Origin: Planctomycetota bacterium
Lineage (GTDB): Bacteria; Planctomycetota; UBA11346
Direction of reading: 5' to 3'
DNA length: 64,000 nt
Assembly: GCA_014193115.1 (NCBI GenBank)
Contig: BJHQ01000002.1
Coordinates: 382,815-446,814 of the forward strand
A model generated the notes under the pieces. It saw only the letters and a program-made list of their open reading frames with translations, had not been told where the DNA came from and did no database searches. The position numbers were made by a program, and so were the translations under genes. Of this stretch, positions 15,909-24,866 are shown in pieces. The stretch's first letter is position 1. Every line of letters begins with the position of its first letter.

Positions 15909-18896
15909 TTATGGCGCCTTCCCTATCGCCACCACGCTGCCATCCAGACAGGTGGCGTAGAGCATCCTGCCGCTGACCGCCAGGCCGTTGGGCACCACCA
16001 TGGCGGGCAGTTCCAGGCGTTGAAGTTCAGCGCCATCGCTGGCAGCGCACACCAGCAGCCAGCCCGGTCCGGCGCCAGTGCGGTCGCCGCCGCCCAGGTA
16101 CAACCGCTCACCCGCCACCACCAATCCGCCGGGGGCGCTGTTGACCATGGTGAACTTCAGCTCAGCCGCGGTCTTCTGCCATAGCGGTTCGGGGATCAGG
16201 AGGTCGGGCTTGTCCGGCCGGGGCTTGGTGCTGGCCGCCGCCAAAATCACTCCCTCATAGCTGGTATAGATGCGATTTCCTGCCACGGCCAGGCGCAGAC
16301 CGTTGATCGGTCCGCGCCGGACCGGCCTGTTCCAATTGTGGGTCGATCCGCCGGTTCGCACCTTTCCTCGTCCGATATGGCAGAAGCGCACCAGGGAGCT
16401 GCGGCGATCGAAGATGATGCGCTCCGGATCGCTGGCCTCCTTGCTTTTCTGGTTGAAGGTCATCGAGCCATCCGCCTGCATCTTCATGCCCCAGGACAGG
16501 AAGCCCGCCGTGCCGGCGGCATCCGCCACCAGGAGATCGTTGCTGGCCAGCGCCACATTGCCGGAGGGTCCGTCCTGGTACCGACCATTGGCCAGGGCCT
16601 TGCCGGTGGCGGCGTCCAGCACCCAGCCGGCGATCCCGCCTAGCTGGGCATGCCAGCCGGTGGTGGCGAAGACCTTGCCATCCAGCACCAGCACCGAACC
16701 CACCGCGGGATAAGCAGAACTGATCCGGCCGAAGGCCACCGCCGTCTGCCGAGCCGGGGCGGCATCGAATGTCCACACCCGCTGGCCGTCGTTCAGACGC
16801 AGGGCGTGGATGGTGCCGGCAGCGGTGCCGACGATGGCCAGTCCGCGGTACAGGGTTGGCGGAGCGTCGATGGCGCCGTCCAGCGGTGTAGTCCAGAGAA
16901 CCTTGCCGCTGGGGGCGTCGAGTCCGGCCACCGCCCCAGCATCACCGAGGGCGACGACCACCCGATCGCCCACAGCGGTGGGCGCGGTCAGCGGACCCGA
17001 CCAATATTCACTCAGGGCCCGGTCGTTGGCCACCAGGCCAGGCACCGCCGTCGGGGCGGGTTTCACCGTCCATTGCACGGCCAGGCGATCCGCCAGGCGC
17101 TGGGCGGTGGCATTGGTGCGCTGCGGGGTGCCGCAGAAGATCGGCCAGCCATCGGTGGGATCGGCGGGCCCGAGCGGGGTCTCGACTCCAGGGTCCAGAC
17201 GCCCGGCCTCGGGCAGCGCTGGCGGAGTGGTACAGGCCATGCCGACGTAGCCGCGCAGGTAGTCCGAGCAGTCGCAGCCGCCGGGATTGGCGAAGACCAT
17301 GCCCTGGGCCGGGAAGTTGCCGGATCCGCAGCCGCTGCGCACCGCCGGCCGGTGGACCGGGGCGCCGCCGTCCACCGGCACGAACGTGGTGGAACACATG
17401 ATGATCCACTGGGAAGTGGCCCGCGGTCCGCTGCACGCGCCGCCATAGCCGCCATAGGTGTAGTTCACGCGCTTGGTGAAGGGACGCTTCTCGGCGCCGC
17501 TGGCCAGATCCCACACCGTCCAACCGGAGGCGCCGTGGCCGCCCACGAACCAGGCTTCGCCGGGCCTCAGGAAGATCTTGCAGGCAGAATCGGTGCTCGC
17601 CCATTTCCCTGGCAGATTGTCGTTGAGGGGATGGCGCCAGCGCCTGGCGCCGGTGGCCAGGTCGAGGACTTCGACGAAGGCCCCTCTGACATGGGTCTGG
17701 TAGCTGCTGGCGTAGAGCAGGACGCTGTTCTGCCCGACGGTCAGATTGCGCAGGCAGAGATGGTAGCTTTCACCGATGTCTTCCGCATTCGGCGACCATT
17801 CCACCGGATTGCGCCAGCGTTGCGCGCCGGTGGCCAGGTCCAGGACCACGACATATTTCGGGGTCTGCGTATTGTCGATACGTCCTCGGGTGCCGCCGGA
17901 GGTGCGGTCGGCCTGGACCGCCACCACTGCGCCGGCTGCGACGTCCACGGCGGTGCCGAACCACACCAGGCCATTGGGGGCTGCGACGGTCCACCGGCGG
18001 GAGCCACTCGCCCGGTCCACCGCTGCCAGCTCCTGGCCCACCTGCATGACGATGGTCCCGCCCACCACCAGATCGGTGGGGAAATAACGATCGCCTTTCG
18101 CCATCGCCGTGATCGCCGGCCCTTCGCCATAGGTCACGAGGTCGGCTCCGGTGGCCAGATCCAGTGCGTGCAGCGGACCGAATTCCCGCGAACTGCTGTC
18201 CGCTGGCGGTATCCGCAGGTAGACCCGGCTGTCGTGCAGGCTGAGATCCGCCAGCTCAGGCAGGGCCTGGGCGCTCCGCCACCGGATCAGGCCGTTGCCG
18301 GCGCTGCGCACCACCAGGGTGCCGCTGGCATTGTCGAGGCAGGCGTGGGCGCCCTGGGCGATACGCGGATGTTTGACGCTGGTCCCGTCAGCAAAGAAGG
18401 GCCCAGCCACCCACTGGACGGCCGTGGTTGGCCCGACCTTGGTGTCGGGGGTGGTGCCGTTTCCGGTCTCGTCCGCCCACTTGCTGGCCCAAGTGCCCAG
18501 GCCGGCCTCGGGAGGGCGCACCTTGGGCGGGGCGCCGTTGATCACCAGCTGGGCCTCGACATTGGCGATCCGGATCAGCTCAGGTTCGCCGATGCTGCCG
18601 TCCGCCACCACCAGGTCGGCGAAGCGGTCAGGCTCGGCCAGGCGGCCATCCGCCGGCAACGGGGCGACGCTGATGCGGTCCGCCAGGCCAGCGCTCAGCC
18701 AGGATTGGCGCTCAGCGGCGACCTGGGCCGCCGGGACATATCGCCGCACCAGAAAAGCTCCGCTGCGGGCCAGGGCCGCTGCCGCCGCTGCCGGCTGGCC
18801 GATCTGGACCGCCAGGCCGCTGGGCACGGGCTCGGCGGCGACAGCCAGGCCGAAGGCGAAAGACAGGAAAACTGAGCGAAGGAGATTGGTGGCCAT
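15909..18896 (-). CDS. Secreted PQQ-like beta-propeller with degenerate methyltransferase-like N-terminus
   Basis: 995 residues with a signal peptide (LLRSVFLSFAFGLAVAAEP). Residues ~25-130 look like a worn SAM-methyltransferase fold: GLAVQIG in the place of motif I, DRFADLVVADG as the motif III/IV strand, and ELIRIANVEAQLVING as the late strand. The catalytic glycines are mostly lost. The rest is PQQ-type propeller with blades such as LDLATGAQRWRNP and GLDAPSGKVLWTTPL, and a CDCSDYLRGYVGMAC Cys-x-Cys segment shared with the gene at 2-2566. It is divergent from the propeller gene at 19122. It is probably periplasmic and of unknown function. Confidence 0.85.
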   Translation of the reverse strand: MATNLLRSVFLSFAFGLAVAAEPVPSGLAVQIGQPAAAAAALARSGAFLVRRYVPAAQVAAERQSWLSAGLADRISVAPLPADGRLAEPDRFADLVVADGSIGEPELIRIANVEAQLVINGAPPKVRPPEAGLGTWASKWADETGNGTTPDTKVGPTTAVQWVAGPFFADGTSVKHPRIAQGAHACLDNASGTLVVRSAGNGLIRWRSAQALPELADLSLHDSRVYLRIPPADSSSREFGPLHALDLATGADLVTYGEGPAITAMAKGDRYFPTDLVVGGTIVMQVGQELAAVDRASGSRRWTVAAPNGLVWFGTAVDVAAGAVVAVQADRTSGGTRGRIDNTQTPKYVVVLDLATGAQRWRNPVEWSPNAEDIGESYHLCLRNLTVGQNSVLLYASSYQTHVRGAFVEVLDLATGARRWRHPLNDNLPGKWASTDSACKIFLRPGEAWFVGGHGASGWTVWDLASGAEKRPFTKRVNYTYGGYGGACSGPRATSQWIIMCSTTFVPVDGGAPVHRPAVRSGCGSGNFPAQGMVFANPGGCDCSDYLRGYVGMACTTPPALPEAGRLDPGVETPLGPADPTDGWPIFCGTPQRTNATAQRLADRLAVQWTVKPAPTAVPGLVANDRALSEYWSGPLTAPTAVGDRVVVALGDAGAVAGLDAPSGKVLWTTPLDGAIDAPPTLYRGLAIVGTAAGTIHALRLNDGQRVWTFDAAPARQTAVAFGRISSAYPAVGSVLVLDGKVFATTGWHAQLGGIAGWVLDAATGKALANGRYQDGPSGNVALASNDLLVADAAGTAGFLSWGMKMQADGSMTFNQKSKEASDPERIIFDRRSSLVRFCHIGRGKVRTGGSTHNWNRPVRRGPINGLRLAVAGNRIYTSYEGVILAAASTKPRPDKPDLLIPEPLWQKTAAELKFTMVNSAPGGLVVAGERLYLGGGDRTGAGPGWLLVCAASDGAELQRLELPAMVVPNGLAVSGRMLYATCLDGSVVAIGKAP

Positions 18897-19121
18897 AGGG
18901 ACACGTCAGTTCCATGGGTGACACGCAGCGTTGGATCATCGGGAGGGTCGGTGACCAGGACAAGATGGCCGATCCACGATCAGACGAACCGATTAGAGGA
19001 CATCCTCGGGAGCCGTTTGCCCCCGGTTCTGTCGATCACCGTCGCGGCCCGAACACCACGACGCAGAGCCGTGTAACATGGATGCAGCCCAGAGTTGCGC
19101 TGCCGCCCGTTCGAGGTCCCC

Positions 19122-20681
19122 ATGACACTCTTCCCGCTCCGCTCCATCGCCTGCCTCGTGGTCGCCTGCACCAGATTGCTGCTGGCCGCCGAGCCTTCCG
19201 TTCCGGCGATCACCGGCCAATCGGCCGATTACTTCGGCCCCAACGGCGCCTATGCCGATGCGGGTGGCGTCAAACTGGTGGATCAGGTCAAGCAGATCAC
19301 AGTCGCCTGGGTCAGCGAGGAAGGCGGCATCGGCTTCGGCAAGGCATTTTCCGGAGCGATGGGCGCAGGTTATCTCAAGGGCAGCGGCCTGCCGCCGTCG
19401 GGCGCAGCCCAGCCGATCATCGCCGGCGGCCTGGTCATCCAGTCGTACTTCCTGCCCCGGGGACCGCTGACCATCACCGCCGCTGAACAGCGGCTGTCGG
19501 AAAAGCACGGCGATGAATTCAAAAGTTTCTCCTTCATTGCAGCGGATGATGTGGTGATCGCCATCGACGCCGCCACCGGCAAGACCCGCTGGAAGCAGGT
19601 GTTCGAGGACCGGGGCATCAATTTTCAGCCGGGCAAACGCGGCGAATGGAACATCACCCCCTGCGCCGCCGACGGCAAAGTCGTCGCCTCGGGCACCACC
19701 GGCCGGCTCTACTGCCTGGAACTCGCCAGCGGCAAGGTCCTGTGGGAATCCAACGTGGGCGAGGCCCACACCCGGCTGGAGGCCGCCAAGAAGGAAGCCC
19801 TCGCCACTCGCACCGCGATCAAGAAGACCCGGGATGGTTACGGCCAACTGATCACCCTGGATGGCGTGGTGGTGTCCCCGGACTGGAACGAGGGTCTGAT
19901 CGCCCTCGATCTCGCCACCGGCGCCGTCCGCTGGACTTTGAACGACAAACACGGCCTGACCTCGGGCTATAACGCACCGGTGCCGGTGACGATCGACGGC
20001 ACCAGCTATCTCTGCACGATCAACGCCACCGGCGACCTCCGTCTGATCGATCATCGCACGGGCAAGGTCCTGTGGACCCACGCCCTGAACACCCAGCACC
20101 TCAATGCGCCGGTCTTCGGCAAGGAATTGCTGCTGGTCCAGGATCCGGTGGAGGGCGGAGATGGTAAAAAGAAGTATGGCGTCATGGCCGGCTATCGCCT
20201 GAGCCTGCAAGGCGCCACCCGGGTCTGGCAGCTCGACCCCAAGAGATACCCGGTGCCCTGCTGGATGGATGCCGGTCCCACGCGAAAGGTCAGCACCCGC
20301 CGAGATGGCGTCCTCTATTATGCCGCGGCCGTCGGCTTCGAAGGGAAGCTCGCCACGGTACGCGAATCCGATGGCCAGATCCTCGCCAGCATCGATGACT
20401 GCGACCACTACTGGGCGAGCTACCTGTGGGGCGACAAGTTCTACTTCCTGACCGACATCCAGCACGGAAAACACGACAAATGGCAGGTCTATGGCAATGA
20501 TCCGGCGAACCTGACCAAGCTCGACGAGGCCCTGTTCCCGTCCTATGGGACGCACCGGGTGGTGGGCTATGAGGTGCCCCTGCACGAGGTGTACGCCGAC
20601 GGCTTCATGTACGTGCGCGAGGCCAAGGACCGCTGGGGCGGCATCGTGTGCTACGACCTGCGCAAGCCATCACTGCCGTGA
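19122..20681 (+). CDS. Secreted PQQ-like beta-propeller protein
   Basis: 519 residues from ATG 19122, with GAGG 6 nt upstream; the track start at 19095 is a non-ATG codon ahead of the signal peptide (LRSIACLVVACTRLLLAAEP). The mature start DYFGPNGAYADAGG matches the YLGPNGNWSASD opening of the protein at 2639, so they are related. Propeller strands include AIDAATGKTRWKQVF, CLELASGKVLWESNV and ALDLATGAVRWTLND. There is no HEAT extension, unlike the 870-residue relative. It is divergent from the 995-residue propeller gene across 225 bp. The function is unknown; an exported scaffold or binding protein is likely. Confidence 0.85.
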   Translation: MTLFPLRSIACLVVACTRLLLAAEPSVPAITGQSADYFGPNGAYADAGGVKLVDQVKQITVAWVSEEGGIGFGKAFSGAMGAGYLKGSGLPPSGAAQPIIAGGLVIQSYFLPRGPLTITAAEQRLSEKHGDEFKSFSFIAADDVVIAIDAATGKTRWKQVFEDRGINFQPGKRGEWNITPCAADGKVVASGTTGRLYCLELASGKVLWESNVGEAHTRLEAAKKEALATRTAIKKTRDGYGQLITLDGVVVSPDWNEGLIALDLATGAVRWTLNDKHGLTSGYNAPVPVTIDGTSYLCTINATGDLRLIDHRTGKVLWTHALNTQHLNAPVFGKELLLVQDPVEGGDGKKKYGVMAGYRLSLQGATRVWQLDPKRYPVPCWMDAGPTRKVSTRRDGVLYYAAAVGFEGKLATVRESDGQILASIDDCDHYWASYLWGDKFYFLTDIQHGKHDKWQVYGNDPANLTKLDEALFPSYGTHRVVGYEVPLHEVYADGFMYVREAKDRWGGIVCYDLRKPSLP

Positions 20682-20770
20682 CCGGCTGGTTGTCCGCCTG
20701 GCACCTGCCCGGGGCAGCCCGATCCGGAAGAACTGGCACCACCTGCGGACGCACGGACAAGCCGAGCCGT

Positions 20771-20776
20771 TAGGAT
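20771..20776 (+). promoter_or_regulatory. -10-like hexamer TAGGAT before PhyH start
   Basis: TAGGAT ends 7 nt before ATG 20784, matching the TAGAAT arrangement at 11739. As there, an in-frame ATG overlaps the hexamer 9 nt upstream (20775), so either ATG could be used. Confidence 0.4.
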
Positions 20777-20783
20777 GCCGCCC

Positions 20784-21656
20784 ATGGACACCTTCCAACG
20801 CTACGAGTTCGACCGCCAGGGCTACCTCGTCCTCCGCAACCTGATCCCCGCCGACCTGGTCTCCCGCCTGAGCGCGACCGTGGAACGGATCGAGGAATCC
20901 GCCAGCGCGCTTGCGCCGGACGATCGTCCACACCGATCCCTGTGGGGCAGCACCTATCATCATGACCGGCGACAAGGGGTGCTGATCCACGGGCAGCGCA
21001 AGCAAGGTGGAACGTTCCTGATCGAGGATTTCTGGAACGCCGACCCGGTGTTCGATCAGCTCATCGATTTCCCGGCGACCATGGACATCGTCCGTGCGGT
21101 GGTGCGCGACCGGGTGACGATCAACAATTCCGAGATCCGGATCCGTTATCAGGGCAACTACACCGGAGCCCATATGGGCGGACCGATCGGCAAAAAATAC
21201 CAGTACCGCACTGATGTGGATGGCATCGACTGCACCATGGTGCGGATGGTGTATTTCCTTCAGCACGTCAAGGCAGAAGATGGAGCCTTTTCGGTGGTTC
21301 CGGGCACCCACAAAAGTGCTTTTCCGCCGCCGACAGCCAAATTGCCCGAAGATGAACCCGGCGCGATCCCGCTCGAAGTCGGACCTGGCGATGCGATCTT
21401 TTTCACTGAGCACCTGCGCCACGGCGGCTTCACCAACCGCGGCAATCAAACCCGCCGCACCCTGCACGTCGGCTACGGACCGTGCTGGATGCGTTCCCAG
21501 AACATCGCCACCATGGATGAGATGCCGTACCTGACCCCCGCGACCTGGGAGCGCCTGACTCCGGCGCGACGCGAGCTGTTCCTTGCCGGACCGATAGAGA
21601 ACCAAGGTTCACGCCTGCCCCACGGCAGCCGAGCGGCGCTGCTCTCGGCTGGCTGA
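20784..21656 (+). CDS. PhyH-family dioxygenase with HxG in place of HxD
   Basis: 290 residues from ATG 20784 (ATG 20775 is possible). It belongs to the same subfamily as 11752: FDRQGYLVLRNLIPADL, GAHMGG, EDGAFSVVPGTHKSAF and EHLRHGGFTNRGNQTRR. The first metal motif is His130-Met-Gly132 instead of His-x-Asp. The distal His213 and the 2-oxoglutarate Arg (224 or 225) are kept, so cofactor binding looks intact and only the carboxylate ligand is gone. That pattern is known from Fe/2OG halogenases, but a family-wide alternative ligand or a changed reaction is equally open. It faces an AraC gene tail to tail with a 5-bp gap. Confidence 0.85.
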   Translation: MDTFQRYEFDRQGYLVLRNLIPADLVSRLSATVERIEESASALAPDDRPHRSLWGSTYHHDRRQGVLIHGQRKQGGTFLIEDFWNADPVFDQLIDFPATMDIVRAVVRDRVTINNSEIRIRYQGNYTGAHMGGPIGKKYQYRTDVDGIDCTMVRMVYFLQHVKAEDGAFSVVPGTHKSAFPPPTAKLPEDEPGAIPLEVGPGDAIFFTEHLRHGGFTNRGNQTRRTLHVGYGPCWMRSQNIATMDEMPYLTPATWERLTPARRELFLAGPIENQGSRLPHGSRAALLSAG

Positions 21657-21661
21657 CCGGG

Positions 21662-22525
21662 TCACTCGGCGGAGCGCGTCCGGGCGGCGAAGGCCGCTGG
21701 CGGTTCCCCAACCAGGCGGGAGAAGACCCTGGTGAAATGCTGCACGTTGGCGAACCCGGCGCGCCGTGCAGCGGCCTTGACGGTCATGCCGCCCCATTGC
21801 AGGTCGGCCTTTGCCCGTTCGATCCGCGATCTCCTCCGATAGGCCATCGGCGCCAAACCGTAGTGCCGGGTGAAGGCGGCGGCAAAGGCGCTACGGCCGA
21901 GATGGGCGACGGCGGCCACGTCTTCCAACCGAACCGGGCCATTGGCGTCGTCCAGATGGCGACGGGCTCGTTCAAGGTGCGGATCCGGCGCAGGCAGCGA
22001 CCCGCCGGATCCGAACCGGCGCAGCACCACCGCGAGCAGCTCCAGCATCGACGCCCGCTGGACCAGCAGGTCGGAACCAGCGGCCGCAGGCCAGGTCCGG
22101 GCCAGTCGGCGAAATGCGGCTACATACGCGGCTGGGGGGTGCACCGTCAGCACGTGGACCTGGTCGGCGGGCAATGGCCCTGGCGCCCCCGGCGGCCGGG
22201 GCCGACGGGCATCCTGATGCCAATGCACTGCCGTCGAATCCGCGCGCTGGGCCGGGTCGTAGTGGACGTTGAGCAGATTGACTCCGGAGAGTTCTTTGAG
22301 CGAAAACGCATGCTCGCGATCCGGCGGGACGACCAGGACTGTTCCCGGCCCCACGGCCTGATCCCGTCCGTCGGTTTGCAGGGTGCCCTCCCCGCGGTGG
22401 ATGTAGAGCAAGGCATGATCGTTTATGCGCCGTGCGGGCAGATGAAAAATCTGACCGGCCTGGAAATCGTGAACCAGCCGGACGAACGGAGCGCAACCGG
22501 CGATCGGATCGGCCATGCCGGACAT
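21662..22525 (-). CDS. AraC-family transcriptional regulator
   Basis: 287 residues from ATG 22525, chosen for AGGAAG about 6 nt upstream; the track start at 22597 adds 24 unlikely residues. The cupin-like sensor is visible as HALLYIHRGEGTLQTDG and VGPGTVLVVPPDREHAF, and the two HTH motifs as LEDVAAVAHLGRSAFAAAF and VKAAARRAGFANVQHFTRVF. It is convergent with the HxG-type PhyH gene, ending 5 bp from it. It probably belongs to the same regulator/oxygenase unit though not co-transcribed. Confidence 0.9.
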   Translation of the reverse strand: MSGMADPIAGCAPFVRLVHDFQAGQIFHLPARRINDHALLYIHRGEGTLQTDGRDQAVGPGTVLVVPPDREHAFSLKELSGVNLLNVHYDPAQRADSTAVHWHQDARRPRPPGAPGPLPADQVHVLTVHPPAAYVAAFRRLARTWPAAAGSDLLVQRASMLELLAVVLRRFGSGGSLPAPDPHLERARRHLDDANGPVRLEDVAAVAHLGRSAFAAAFTRHYGLAPMAYRRRSRIERAKADLQWGGMTVKAAARRAGFANVQHFTRVFSRLVGEPPAAFAARTRSAE

Positions 22526-22715
22526 GGTGTCTTCCTGGACGAACGGACAAGGACGCCGGACAGGCCAATCCAGCCGAACCTGCGCCTTCGCCAACACCCA
22601 AATTCCTCACCAAAAACGATGCGCAGGCCCCGCGATGCGTAATGCCAGTTCAGGAAGTCTGAACTTCCTGATCACCAGGTTGATTGCAATTGATCGGCGC
22701 ATGCCGACCCCCTCA

Positions 22716-24164
22716 TCATTGAGCACTGACCGGTATGGGCGCCAGGATGGCTTCCTGACTTGGTCGCAGTTCGATCCGCTGGACGCCACCACTCGCTGGT
22801 CCAACGATGGCGTCGGTCGGCGCGATCGCAGTCCATAGATGCTGAGGCAGGACGACGAGCGTGATGATGCGGATGATCGCTCTGGCAGTGATGCTGAGTG
22901 GCGTCACTCCGGAGCTATCGACCCGCACGGTCTGGACGTCGGAGCTGTTCCCCAAGGTCCACGCTCCGACGGTGGCGGATCCGAAGGCATTGGTGAACGA
23001 TGAACCTCCGGCGACCGTGCCGCCACCGCTGGTGACCGTGTAGCTGATCGGAGCTCCGATCAGCGGATTGCGGAACCCATCGAGCAGGGCGACCGCAGGC
23101 GTGATTGGCAGGGTCTGGCCGGGCTCTGCGCTTTGGCCTGTTCCGGCAGTACAGGTGAAGCGCGCACCCAGGGTCTTGTACCAGACGATATTCGCGGATT
23201 TGTACGAGCCGCCGCTGATCCGATCATTGTCCGTCACGGTGAAGAACCAACCATCGCCCGGAGTTCCATCGGGGCGGCGTGCCGGGGTCACGGCGATGCC
23301 CTCGACGTTTCCGGATTGCGGACCAGTGAAGATGGCCAATTGCTGCAGACGCAGGCTTCCGACCGTGCCGGTGGAGGTCAGGCTGGTGACCTCGATCGGA
23401 TTTGCACCCGTGTTATGGGAGATGAACAGCCGGTGGTTGCTGCGATCGAATGCCAGACCGCTGGATTCCCCCGCCCCGGTCAGGAAGCGACCCAGGTAGG
23501 TCGCTGCCGAGGTGGCGGATGCCGAGGTGGCGGGCAGGTCGTAGGCATAGACATAGCCGCCATTCTGTGACGCGATCAGGAAGATGCCCCCCAGACCGCC
23601 CTGTGAGGCTGGATAGGCGGTGCCAACATCAGGCACACCATCACCCTTACGGAAGCCGCTTGCGCTCAGAGAAGCATCGGGAACGAAGGTCAGTCCTTCC
23701 GGGCCGCTGTTCCCGGACGAGACCAGACTGGTCGCCATGCCGGTGTAGTCGGTGATCTTCGCCCCGGTATCGGCCCGGTACGACGTCACCTTCTCCGGTC
23801 CTTCGTGCAGAATGTAGAAGATATTGTCATCCATCGCCTGGGTGATGCCTTCCCCGTCGCTGCCGATAGCAAAACGGTGGACGGCGGTGAATGCGGTTCC
23901 CGCCGGATTGGCTTGGAACGCATAGACGTAGGTTCCGGATCGGGCGTCCGCGGTCCACAATTGCCGGGTATTGGCATTCCAGAAGGCATCGCTCATCTCG
24001 TAGAAATCCGCAGCCGTAGTCAGACTAACGGTGGCCGAAGACAGCGCTGCCGGAGTCAGGTCGGTCGCCTGAGCCACGGTCTCGCCTGGCCAGGGTTCAC
24101 TGGCAACCAGGTGGCTGGCGCAGATGCCGAGCAGCAGACTGAGCAGCCGACGAATGGTCATCAT
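22716..24164 (-). CDS. Secreted propeller (phytase/SdiA-regulated-like) with Ig-like domain
   Basis: 482 residues from ATG 24164, supported by TGAGGAG 9 nt upstream; the track start adds 43 residues ahead of the signal peptide (MTIRRLLSLLLGICASHLVA). Residues ~50-320 have propeller strands with GSDGEGITQAMDD, GPEGLTFVPD, ESSGLAFDRSNHRLFISHN and NVEGIAV, the pattern of esterase-like/SdiA-regulated propellers. Residues ~340-430 resemble a bacterial Ig-like (Big_1) domain (PAVALLDGFRNPLIGAPISY, then TSGGGTVAGG). It is divergent from the ECF sigma gene and is a plausible target or signal partner of that system. Confidence 0.75.
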   Translation of the reverse strand: MMTIRRLLSLLLGICASHLVASEPWPGETVAQATDLTPAALSSATVSLTTAADFYEMSDAFWNANTRQLWTADARSGTYVYAFQANPAGTAFTAVHRFAIGSDGEGITQAMDDNIFYILHEGPEKVTSYRADTGAKITDYTGMATSLVSSGNSGPEGLTFVPDASLSASGFRKGDGVPDVGTAYPASQGGLGGIFLIASQNGGYVYAYDLPATSASATSAATYLGRFLTGAGESSGLAFDRSNHRLFISHNTGANPIEVTSLTSTGTVGSLRLQQLAIFTGPQSGNVEGIAVTPARRPDGTPGDGWFFTVTDNDRISGGSYKSANIVWYKTLGARFTCTAGTGQSAEPGQTLPITPAVALLDGFRNPLIGAPISYTVTSGGGTVAGGSSFTNAFGSATVGAWTLGNSSDVQTVRVDSSGVTPLSITARAIIRIITLVVLPQHLWTAIAPTDAIVGPASGGVQRIELRPSQEAILAPIPVSAQ

Positions 24165-24231
24165 GGACTGATTCTCCTCAACCACTGGTGTCGCCTCCAA
24201 CCGTCCCGTCACAGGAACTTGAACCGGGTCG

Positions 24232-24852
24232 ATGCCGGCCCACCCTGAGTTTGAAGTGAACCTGGTGCGTGACGGATCACAGGGTGGCGACACCAGTCAG
24301 CAGATGGACTTGCCCAACCTCTGCCGCCTGGCCGCACAAGGGGATGCCATGGCCTTCACCCGTCTGGTCGATGCAACCCAGGATGACCTGATGCCCCTGG
24401 CCTGCCTGTTGACCCATGACTCCACCCTGGCGGAGGATTGTCTGCAGGAATGCTACATGATCGCCTGGAGAAAACGCTCGGTGCTGGACGGGATCCGTGA
24501 TCCGGCCGCCTGGCTGCGCGTGGTCCTGCGCCAGGTCGCCGCCAACGCGCGACGGCGACGCGACACCCTCCGGGCCCACGAACGTCCGCTGATCGAAGGA
24601 CTGGTGACGGCACAGAGCGAGCTGACCGAACTGGCCGAGGACTGGGGGGCCGAGCTGGTGGCCCGGTTGCGCAGCTGCGTCGAAGGCCTCTCACCGACCG
24701 CCAGGCATCTGGTCGAGGCCCATTATCGCGAAGGGACTCCATTGAACGAACTCGCAACCGAGGCTGGACGCAGCGCATCGTGGAGCCGTATGACCCTGCT
24801 GCGCATCCGCCAGGTTCTTGCGACCTGCCTGGCCAGGGCTGCCCAACCGTGA
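24232..24852 (+). CDS. ECF-family RNA polymerase sigma factor
   Basis: 206 residues from ATG 24232; ATG 24304 (MDLPNLCRLAAQGD) is a good alternative. Region 2 is visible as FTRLVDATQDDLMPL with LAEDCLQECYMIAWRKR. Region 4 is LSPTARHLVEAHYREG followed by the recognition helix area LATEAGRSASWSRMTLLRIR. The next gene, a membrane FecR-like protein, starts at or 14 bp past this stop, so the two form a sigma/regulator operon. It is expected to direct transcription in response to an envelope signal. Confidence 0.85.
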   Translation: MPAHPEFEVNLVRDGSQGGDTSQQMDLPNLCRLAAQGDAMAFTRLVDATQDDLMPLACLLTHDSTLAEDCLQECYMIAWRKRSVLDGIRDPAAWLRVVLRQVAANARRRRDTLRAHERPLIEGLVTAQSELTELAEDWGAELVARLRSCVEGLSPTARHLVEAHYREGTPLNELATEAGRSASWSRMTLLRIRQVLATCLARAAQP

Positions 24853-24866
24853 CAGGACGATCCGAC

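Noticed and set aside
16650-18875. 741-aa + strand ORF opposite the 995-aa propeller gene
   Set aside because: Shadow of the reverse gene: no domain and low-complexity His/Gly/Arg composition.
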